DNA from: Bacillota bacterium
Lineage (GTDB): Bacteria > Bacillota > Clostridia > DSM-8532
Assembly (NCBI GenBank): GCA_023426765.1
Contig: JAEZBW010000010.1
Span: forward strand, 1 to 5,103
Length of the DNA stretch: 5,103 bases
Direction of reading: 5' to 3'
Shown here: positions 1-4,407 of the stretch, one piece after another
How positions within the stretch are numbered: the first letter of the stretch is position 1
How the letters are laid out: every line of letters starts with the position of its first letter
The notes under the pieces: model-generated
Told to the model about the DNA's origin: nothing
Seen by the model: only the letters and a program-made list of their open reading frames with translations
Databases searched by the model: none
Position numbers and translations under genes: made by a program

Positions 1-2
1 AA

Positions 3-65
3 AGGCAGGAAGATGCCTCCGGCGGCCAAAGGGGTTGAGCCCCTTTGGAATCCCCAAAAGGGGGG
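3..65. repeat. Stem-loop cluster resembling a dispersed intergenic palindromic repeat
   Basis: Three consecutive inverted repeats are visible. AGGCA (3-7) pairs with TGCCT (14-18). CCAAAGGGG (26-34) pairs perfectly with CCCCTTTGG (40-48) around a TTGAG loop. CCCC (52-55) pairs with GGGG (60-63) around AAAA. The stretch 'gatgcctccggcggcc' followed by a G-run/C-run hairpin is a pattern I recall as frequent between genes in Desulfovibrio-type genomes; that recall is unverified. The element lies downstream of the minus-strand operon that ends at 124, so it could help stop or protect that transcript. Neither arm is followed by a clean T tract, so it is not a textbook intrinsic terminator. Confidence 0.55.
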
Positions 66-98
66 ACGGCGACGGGTGGAGGGGAAAATCGTTCGAGC

Positions 99-114
99 AT
101 TCCCGTAAGGGAAT
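99..114 (-). terminator. Short stem-loop just after the BrkB-family gene; weak terminator candidate
   Basis: ATTCCC (99-104) and GGGAAT (109-114) form a perfect 6-bp stem with a 4-base loop (GTAA on the plus strand). The stem begins 9 bases after the stop codon at 124-126. On the minus strand the downstream sequence reads GCTCGAACGATTTTCC, so the only T run is about 10 bases away from the stem. This is poor for an intrinsic terminator. It may act as a 3' RNA-stabilising hairpin, or with the larger stem-loops at 3-65. Confidence 0.3.
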
Positions 115-123
115 CAAAGGCGA

Positions 124-1053
124 TCAGCCCCTGGAGCGGCGGGACAGGCGGCCGGCGCGCAGGCGGTCGAAGAGGCTGGCCGGCGAAAGCCGCCGCCGCA
201 ACGCCGACGGCCCATGGTCGCGCCGCCACAGACGCAAGAACCAAGCCCCCCAGAGCACGAGACAGGCGTTGTACTGCAGCCACAACAGAAACAGCACCGC
301 CCCGCCCAGGGAGCCGTACACGAGTTCGTAGCGCCCGCCATGGGCCACGAACTGGCCGAAAGCCGTCGTCACCGCCCAGGCCGCCACGGCCAGCAGGGCC
401 GACACCCCGGCGATGGCCCGAAGCGGACGCCGGCCCGGCAGGAAAAGCAGATAGGCGGCGGCGAACATGCCGGTCAGGCACACCACGCCCCAGGCCGCCG
501 ACCACTGGCGCGCCAGACTCCCGCGCGGCTCCAGGCGCGGCAGATAGGCCAGATACATGGCCGCCGTCAGCGCTCCCAGGAACAACACGCCGGCAATCGC
601 TCCCCAGGCCGCGCTGACAAGCCGCGCGGCCAGGGGCGGCTGTTCTTCCGGGGCTGCCTCGCCCAGAGGCCGGCCAAGCGCCCGGCGAAACGCGCCCAGA
701 AACAGCCACGACGACCACAGCACAAACACCGCGCTTTCCAGCGAAAACCCCGGCGAGGCCCACAGCAGCCGTCTGGCCCGGGAGACCAGCAGCTCGTCGA
801 TGTAGGGCGTGAGGAGGGCGAGTTGGCGGCGAAGGGCCATCTGGCCGGTCCAGTCCTCGCCCGACACTGTCCCGCACAGGGCCAGCATGGCAAACAGCAG
901 CGGCACCGAGGACAAAAGCGCGTAAAAGGCCAGGGCGGCGGCCTGGGTCGGCCCGCCCGCGCGGAAAAAGGCAGCCGTGGCCTTGACGGACAAGCGTCCG
1001 ACCTCCCGCAGCCAGGCGGTCACTTCCCGTCGCCGCAACCGGGGCGACGTCAA
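124..1053 (-). CDS. YihY/virulence factor BrkB family inner-membrane protein
   Basis: This is a multi-pass inner-membrane protein of 309 residues. The family is widespread; it was once annotated as RNase BN and its biochemical role is still unclear. A cytoplasmic basic N-terminus is followed by 'AAALAFYALLSSVPLLFAML' (about 38-57), the family's first membrane segment. Further hydrophobic segments lie near 108-122, 147-171, 188-205, 213-232 and 247-273. The C-terminal signature 'YGSLGGAVLFLLWLQYNACL' (246-265) is characteristic. The 'GAEL' that usually follows reads 'GAWF' here, so the usual acidic residue is missing. The tail (274-309) is strongly basic. I chose TTG at 1053 because GGAGG lies 9 bases upstream and the TTG overlaps the preceding gene's stop as TTGA, which implies translational coupling. 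The frame opens 8 codons earlier at another TTG (1077), but no good ribosome site precedes it. It is the last gene of a minus-strand operon behind two secreted phosphatases. Family call is firm; function is open. Confidence 0.9.
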   Translation of the reverse strand: MTSPRLRRREVTAWLREVGRLSVKATAAFFRAGGPTQAAALAFYALLSSVPLLFAMLALCGTVSGEDWTGQMALRRQLALLTPYIDELLVSRARRLLWASPGFSLESAVFVLWSSWLFLGAFRRALGRPLGEAAPEEQPPLAARLVSAAWGAIAGVLFLGALTAAMYLAYLPRLEPRGSLARQWSAAWGVVCLTGMFAAAYLLFLPGRRPLRAIAGVSALLAVAAWAVTTAFGQFVAHGGRYELVYGSLGGAVLFLLWLQYNACLVLWGAWFLRLWRRDHGPSALRRRLSPASLFDRLRAGRLSRRSRG

Positions 1054-2045
1054 GGCTTCGCGCCTCCGGCCAGCCAAGCGGTCCAGCCCAGGGGCGCGCC
1101 GCCGGGATTGGCCCGGGCGTAGTCGTAGAACCGGCGCAGGAAGTCCAGGCGCTCCTTGGCCAGGGCGTCGCGGCCCGGGGCGCTGCCGCCGCTGATCTTG
1201 GCCAGATCTGAGCCGCCCAGGGCCTTCTGGCGGGCGACGATGTCTTCGAAGGATACGCTCCGGGCGTTTCGCAGCATGTCGACCAGGGTCATGAAGGTGG
1301 TGGTGCGCCCGGCCCCGCCCCGGCAGTGGAAATGCAGCCAGACGTCCGGGGGCAGGCCGCGGTAAAACCGCACGAACCCCTCGACCACGGCGTCGTCGGG
1401 CCGGGTATGGTCGGACACGGCCAGCCGCAGATAGCCCAGACCCAGGGACGCGGCGGCCTGGGCTTCGCTCACGGCGGTCAGCGGGCCGAGGGTCAGAGGC
1501 GTTGGGCCGCTACGCTTGGCTTCCCGGGCCACGACGATGTCCGGGCGTTCGTCGATAGCGGCCAGCAATCCGGCTTCGGCTGCGGCCACGAAAGCGGCGT
1601 CGCGGCCCGGATTGCCCTGGTTGTCGGGCAGCCGCCAGGACACGGCGGCGTCGCCGAGAAAGCCGTGGGATTCCCGGCGGAGATCGACGATGACGGCGCG
1701 GGGTGGGAACTGCTGGCGCATAAGGGCCAGTCCGACCAGGGAGAACTGGCTGCTGCCGGAGATGCGAAGCCCGTTTAAACCCTCCTGGGAGGGTGTTGTA
1801 GCCCCGTCCGGCGTGACCAGGGGGAAAAAGCAGGTGCGAAACCGATGGGGCAGGGCGCTGGCGGCAGCGGCGTCCAGGGTCAAAACCCCGACGTCCGACC
1901 CGGGTTCGCCCGTGGCGGCGGCAATCGGCCCGGCCAGGAACAGGGCCAACGCCACGGCCAGCAGCCCGGCCAGGGGCCAGGGAGCAGCAAGGCGCGGCCG
2001 ATGCGACAGTCGGAGGCGGCGGCAGGGCGGCGGTAGGGCGGACAT
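1050..2045 (-). CDS. Secreted PTP-like cysteine phytase (inositol-polyphosphate phosphatase)
   Basis: The 331-residue protein belongs to the protein-tyrosine-phosphatase-like phytases, typified by Selenomonas ruminantium PhyA, which remove phosphates stepwise from myo-inositol hexakisphosphate. An Arg-rich start and hydrophobic core (about 22-39) ending 'AGPIAAATGE' form a signal peptide, probably cleaved near 43-45, so it should act in the periplasm. The P-loop is 'HCRGGAGRTT' (240-249), a CX5R site with nucleophile Cys241 and phosphate-binding Arg247. 'DLRRESHGFL' (121-130) and 'ISGSSQFS' (95-102) match conserved blocks of this phytase family rather than ordinary tyrosine phosphatases. Asp212 in 'VSDHTRP' fits the general acid of the family's 'TDHxxP' loop. 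The ATG at 2045 has only a weak upstream GGGA. It lies 12 bases after the acid phosphatase stop, so it probably depends on readthrough of ribosomes from that gene. A generic dual-specificity phosphatase is the alternative, but the DLRxESHG block argues against it. Substrate is inferred. Confidence 0.88.
   Translation of the reverse strand: MSALPPPCRRLRLSHRPRLAAPWPLAGLLAVALALFLAGPIAAATGEPGSDVGVLTLDAAAASALPHRFRTCFFPLVTPDGATTPSQEGLNGLRISGSSQFSLVGLALMRQQFPPRAVIVDLRRESHGFLGDAAVSWRLPDNQGNPGRDAAFVAAAEAGLLAAIDERPDIVVAREAKRSGPTPLTLGPLTAVSEAQAAASLGLGYLRLAVSDHTRPDDAVVEGFVRFYRGLPPDVWLHFHCRGGAGRTTTFMTLVDMLRNARSVSFEDIVARQKALGGSDLAKISGGSAPGRDALAKERLDFLRRFYDYARANPGGAPLGWTAWLAGGAKP
1063..1067 (-). promoter_or_regulatory. 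Ribosome binding site that decides the BrkB-family start
   Basis: The minus strand reads GGAGG here, followed by a 9-base spacer and TTG (1053-1051). It lies inside the last codons of the upstream phytase-like gene, whose TGA stop (1052-1050) overlaps the TTG. Ribosomes ending the phytase could therefore restart directly on the membrane-protein gene. Confidence 0.7.
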
Positions 2046-2057
2046 GGCTTTTTCCCG

Positions 2058-2753
2058 TTACTGGGCCAGCCCCAGGGCGCTGCGGATCTCGGCCCGGGCA
2101 GCGGTGTACTGCTGCTGGAATTCCGGACTGTTGAACAGGAAGGCGGCGATGACCGTGCCGGCGATGCGGCCGGCAGCCACGTCGCTGGGGTAGTGGACGC
2201 CGCCGATCTCGCGGTTGAAGCGGTACTGCTCGGCCCGGGCCGCCAGGGCTTGAGCCTTCTCCGGGACCATGTTGGCCAGGATGATGGTCATCAGGGTACC
2301 GTAGGTGGAATGGCCGCTGGGGTAGGAGGCATTGCCGGGCTTGTGCACGCAGGGATCGATTTCCGAGCTGACGGCATAGGGCCGGGGGCGGTCCCAGTGC
2401 TTCTTGGCGTTGCCGAGAACGGCGTCGCCGTTTTCCTTGACCGCCTTGAAAAAGGCTGCCGCCACGGGGAGTTTCTCGGCCGTGAACTGCGGCCCGACGA
2501 CATCGGCGAAGCGGAAGACCTCGCGGGCGGCGTCGGCCTGGGCAAAGGCCACCATGTCCGGGGTGCGGTCCTTTTGCAGTTGCAGGAGCAGGGCGATTTC
2601 GTCGCGTTGCTCGGTCGAATCCATGGCCGGCGGCGGCGGCAGCAGCCGGGCCAGATCGACTTGCTGCGGGCTGACGAACAGGGTTTCGGACCAGGCAAAT
2701 TGCGGCAGGGACAGCAGCAGGAGCAGCAGGAGCAGGCGGAACCGGGCAAGCAT
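2058..2753 (-). CDS. Periplasmic class A nonspecific acid phosphatase (PAP2 superfamily, PhoN-like)
   Basis: The 231-residue precursor hydrolyses phosphomonoesters in the periplasm through a phospho-histidine intermediate. The N-terminus has one Arg pair and an eight-Leu core (7-14), then 'FAWS', with likely signal cleavage after Ser22. The three PAP2 motifs are complete. KX6RP is Lys117 to Arg124-Pro125. PSGH is 145-148, with His148 in the active site. RX5HX3D is Arg181, His187 (nucleophile) and Asp191 within 'REIGGVHYPSD'. The usual 'SR' of the third motif reads 'NR'. Length and motif spacing fit class A bacterial acid phosphatases. The ATG at 2753 is preceded by GAGGAGG with a 6-base spacer, the strongest ribosome site in the window. 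It is the first gene of a three-gene operon with the phytase-like phosphatase and the membrane protein. It could take the lower inositol phosphates or other esters left by the phytase. The pairing with that gene is seen; the division of labour is inferred. Confidence 0.93.
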   Translation of the reverse strand: MLARFRLLLLLLLLSLPQFAWSETLFVSPQQVDLARLLPPPPAMDSTEQRDEIALLLQLQKDRTPDMVAFAQADAAREVFRFADVVGPQFTAEKLPVAAAFFKAVKENGDAVLGNAKKHWDRPRPYAVSSEIDPCVHKPGNASYPSGHSTYGTLMTIILANMVPEKAQALAARAEQYRFNREIGGVHYPSDVAAGRIAGTVIAAFLFNSPEFQQQYTAARAEIRSALGLAQ

Positions 2754-2785
2754 GGTGAACCTCCTCGGGGGTGATGGGCAACAAG

Positions 2786-2807
2786 CCGGCCGGGACGCCC
2801 CGGCCGG
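2786..2807 (-). promoter_or_regulatory. GC-rich hairpin in the phosphatase operon leader
   Basis: CCGGCCGGG (2786-2794) and CCCGGCCGG (2799-2807) form a perfect 9-bp all-GC stem around a 4-base loop. From the promoter at 2819-2847 the transcript should begin near 2812, which places this hairpin about 5 bases from the 5' end. A 5'-terminal stem-loop can protect mRNA from decay, and an overlapping palindrome (2797-2810) could also bind a dimeric regulator. There is no T tract after it, so it is not an attenuator by itself. Confidence 0.45.
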
Positions 2808-2818
2808 GGCTGGCGCAA

Positions 2819-2847
2819 GTTATAGGGCCTTGGTCGGCGGCTGTCAC
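2819..2847 (-). promoter_or_regulatory. Sigma-70-type promoter for the phosphatase operon
   Basis: On the minus strand GTGACA (2847-2842) matches the -35 consensus at 5 of 6 positions. It is followed by an ideal 17-base spacer and TATAAC (2824-2819), which matches the -10 consensus at 5 of 6. The predicted start near 2812 gives a leader of about 58 bases before the ATG at 2753. The -35 region contains one CTGTCAC on the plus strand that recalls half of a Pho box, but no second copy at the required spacing is visible, so PhoB control is not shown. Confidence 0.7.
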
Positions 2848-2957
2848 GGCCGGTGGCCTGCAACCAGCTCGGTCTTTTGAGCGACTGACGGGCATCGGCG
2901 CGAGAAGCGGGGGATGAGCGCGTCCCTGGCCCGCTCCGGCCTGAAGCAGGATGGTTG

Positions 2958-2973
2958 TGGAACGGTTTCTGCA
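2958..2973 (+). promoter_or_regulatory. Sigma-54 (-24/-12) promoter before the small acidic protein gene
   Basis: The sequence TGGAACGGTTTCTGCA compares with the consensus TGGCACG-N4-TTGCA. It keeps the essential GG (2959-2960) and GC (2971-2972) exactly 10 bases apart and differs at two other positions. The expected start is near 2984, about 20 bases before the ATG at 3004, leaving just enough room for the ribosome site at 2991-2996. Sigma-54 promoters need an enhancer-bound activator; I could not identify an enhancer palindrome upstream. Confidence 0.6.
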
Positions 2974-3003
2974 AAGCCACCTGCATCCAGGGAGGAATTG
3001 CCC

Positions 3004-3168
3004 ATGTTCGCACCAAGTATCCATGTGGAATGCGTGAGTTTTTTTGAACCGACCAAGGGGGAATGGCGGGAGGAGCGCGTCAAGGGTCTGGCGGAAGAGG
3101 AATCTTCCCGCCGTCCGGACGACGAGGATGAGGACTTTCTTTCCTTCTGTCGCCGCTCGCTGCTGTAA
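3004..3168 (+). CDS. Small acidic protein of unknown function (54 aa)
   Basis: I do not recognise this protein. It has 54 residues, starts 'MFAPSIHVECVSFFEP' and has a charged second half. Residues 31-45 hold three Glu, then 'SSRRP', then a run of six Asp/Glu ending at Phe45, and the protein ends 'CRRSLL'. It has two Cys (10 and 49), no signal peptide and no membrane segment, so a soluble cytoplasmic protein is likely. The ATG at 3004 has GGAGGA with a 7-base spacer. An earlier in-frame ATG at 2914 would add 30 residues, but it lies upstream of the sigma-54 site and lacks a well-spaced ribosome site. A sigma-54-type promoter in front and a strong terminator behind make this a self-contained, probably regulated unit. 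Codons 12-14 contain seven consecutive T (3039-3045). Context supports a real gene; homology was not testable. Confidence 0.62.
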   Translation: MFAPSIHVECVSFFEPTKGEWREERVKGLAEEESSRRPDDEDEDFLSFCRRSLL

Positions 3169-3268
3169 TTGCCGGCCGGCTCAAGTAGGGCCGACGTTGC
3201 TCTGGCGGTAGCGTTACATCCGGCTGAAGAGCATTCCTCGGAAAAGACCAAATTTCGTTATGCAACAC

Positions 3269-3300
3269 AAAGCCGGCTTCCCAGACAGGAAGCCGGCTTT
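3269..3300. terminator. Strong bidirectional intrinsic terminator between convergent genes
   Basis: AAAGCCGGCTTCC (3269-3281) and GGAAGCCGGCTTT (3288-3300) form a perfect 13-bp stem with a 6-base loop. On the plus strand the stem runs into TTTTCCTTTTC, a good U tract that ends the small-protein transcript. On the minus strand it is followed by CTTTGTGTTG, a weaker T-rich stretch, and begins 7 bases past the stop of the metallo-hydrolase gene (3308-3310). It therefore serves both convergent units, mainly the plus-strand one. Confidence 0.9.
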
Positions 3301-3307
3301 TCCTTTT

Positions 3308-4060
3308 CTACTTCAGGCCGATGGGCGCGCCGGAAGCAAACGCCGGCTCATGCAGCGGCAGCAGGATATGGGCCGCTTTTTTGACGCGGACCATGATGTC
3401 GTAGGCCGCGCAGGGATTGACGCAGGTGCCGGGCGGGATGACTTCCATCTCTCGGGCGGTGATGGCCTTGGGCGGAAAGAAATTCTCGTTGATCACGCAA
3501 AAGCCGGTGATGACGGCTTGGCCGGCCGGGGTGTCGACAAAGACGGACATGCCGCCTTCGGTGTGGGCCGGGGTGTGGACCATGCGCAGGCCGGGCAGGA
3601 TCTCCGTGTCGCCGGTAAGCGCCTGCATCTGGCCGGAATCGATGACGTCTTCCACGTATTCGGCGTTGTAGCGAAAATCCAGTGGATGCGGGTCGCTCAC
3701 GTGGGCCAGCTCCCGCTCGTGGGCGTAGATGACCGCGTTTTCCAGATAGGCGTCGTTTTCGCAGTGGTCGTTGTGCAGGTGGGTGTGGATGACCACGTCG
3801 ATGTCGGCCGGGGTCAGGCCATACTGGGCCAAGCCTGATTCCAGGGTATGGATTGTGCCGCCAAGGGCCGCTTCGCGGGCGGCGGACTGCACCGGGCGCA
3901 TCTCGCCGGTGTCCACCAGCACCTTCTTGCCGCCTCCCTCCAGATACCAGCCGTAGATGGGAATCGTGTAAGGCGTGCCGTAGTCGAACTGGTAGGTCAT
4001 CATGCCCTTGTCGAATTCCTTGGAGCCAAGGACAATGGGATGGATCACGTAGGTGCTCAC
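3308..4060 (-). CDS. Metallo-beta-lactamase-fold hydrolase, AHL-lactonase-like group, with Cys at the bridging-ligand position
   Basis: This 250-residue protein has the length and layout of the AiiA-type N-acyl-homoserine lactonase group and no signal peptide, so it should be a cytoplasmic metal-dependent hydrolase. 'HTHLHNDH' (92-99) supplies His94, His96, Asp98 and His99. His166 lies in 'TPAHTEGGMS', and the last ligand is probably His237 in 'PLHEP'. The fourth position, normally the metal-bridging Asp (Asp191 in AiiA), is Cys188 in 'ITGFCVINENF'. The 22-residue interval from His166 equals AiiA's His169 to Asp191. AiiA's catalytic Tyr194 corresponds to Asn191. The fold is certain, but lactonase activity on AHLs is doubtful and the substrate is unknown. 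The start is GTG at 4060, with GGAGG 10 bases upstream, and the first residues 'STYVIHPIVLGS' already begin the fold. The frame stays open to 4216, but that extension is Arg/Pro-rich and unlike the family. It is divergent from the acyltransferase gene. Confidence 0.88.
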   Translation of the reverse strand: MSTYVIHPIVLGSKEFDKGMMTYQFDYGTPYTIPIYGWYLEGGGKKVLVDTGEMRPVQSAAREAALGGTIHTLESGLAQYGLTPADIDVVIHTHLHNDHCENDAYLENAVIYAHERELAHVSDPHPLDFRYNAEYVEDVIDSGQMQALTGDTEILPGLRMVHTPAHTEGGMSVFVDTPAGQAVITGFCVINENFFPPKAITAREMEVIPPGTCVNPCAAYDIMVRVKKAAHILLPLHEPAFASGAPIGLK

Positions 4061-4407
4061 GGGATGAAATCCTCCGCTGCGCTGAAGTGCTCCGGGCCGC
4101 GACGCGTCCCGGCGCGTCGATCGACCGCCCGGGGCAATAGGTAAGCAGTCGGCGGCGGCGCGGCAAGGGGGACGCGGCCGGCGGCGAGTTGACGGCGGCG
4201 GCAAAGACGGACACAACGCCCAAGGCGATGCGCGCCGCCAATCGCTTTCGCGGCGGGCGGTTCGTGCCGAGCCTCTTCAAGAAGACAATGATGCGGTAAG
4301 CCGTGACGGCGCGCCCGGCGGACCCTGGCCGGGGAACCCGGCTTCTTCGCGCGATACGGCCGTCCGCCGCCCGCTAACCGACGCCCACACGTTCAGGTGA
4401 CCCCTCT
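4061..4407. other. Divergent intergenic region, 347 bases, no convincing gene
   Basis: This gap separates the minus-strand hydrolase from the plus-strand acyltransferase and must hold both promoters, but I see no close match to a sigma-70 or sigma-54 site on either strand. A plus-strand TTGACG (4189-4194) followed 17 bases later by CACAAC is the best weak candidate and lies over 190 bases before the acyltransferase. A 6-bp hairpin GCCGGG/CCCGGC (4328-4342) followed by TTCTTC is a possible weak terminator. The sequence stays open in several frames because it is GC-rich; the peptides look Arg/Pro/Ala-rich. A 23-codon frame at 4228-4299 and a minus-strand signal-peptide-like frame from 4280 are noted but not called. 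Confidence 0.6.
4395..4400 (+). promoter_or_regulatory. Ribosome binding site of the acyltransferase gene
   Basis: AGGTGA is followed by a 7-base spacer (CCCCTCT) and ATG at 4408. A second ATG follows directly at 4411, but the spacing favours the first. This site is the main evidence for where the partial gene begins. Confidence 0.65.

Noticed and set aside
1054..1077. Start of the BrkB-family gene at TTG 1077
   Set aside because: No Shine-Dalgarno sequence precedes it, while TTG 1053 has GGAGG at 9 bases and the TTGA stop/start overlap.
214..1122. Long plus-strand open frame opposite the BrkB-family gene
   Set aside because: It is a Gln/Arg/Pro/Gly-rich shadow of the antisense gene with no recognisable domain; the minus strand carries clear membrane-family motifs.
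2841..2847. Pho box (PhoB site) in front of the phosphatase operon
   Set aside because: Only one CTGTCAC half-site is visible, and no second repeat lies at the 11-base period.
2914..3003. Longer start of the small acidic protein at ATG 2914
   Set aside because: It would lie upstream of the sigma-54-type promoter and has only a G-run touching the ATG. ATG 3004 has a well-spaced GGAGGA.
1510..3024. 504-residue minus-strand open frame across the phosphatase genes
   Set aside because: Its peptide is low-complexity Arg/Pro/Gly and overlaps two genes with complete catalytic motifs in another frame.
3260..3838. Plus-strand open frames opposite the metallo-hydrolase gene
   Set aside because: They are antisense shadows; His/Asp/Val richness mirrors the real gene's codons and no ribosome site is evident.
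4061..4216. N-terminal extension of the metallo-hydrolase frame up to 4216 (52 extra residues)
   Set aside because: The extension is Arg/Pro-rich and lacks a ribosome site. GTG at 4060 has GGAGG at workable spacing and gives the usual family length of 250 residues.
4228..4299. Short plus-strand frame encoding a 23-residue basic peptide
   Set aside because: No good ribosome site and no recognisable family; such frames are frequent by chance in GC-rich gaps.
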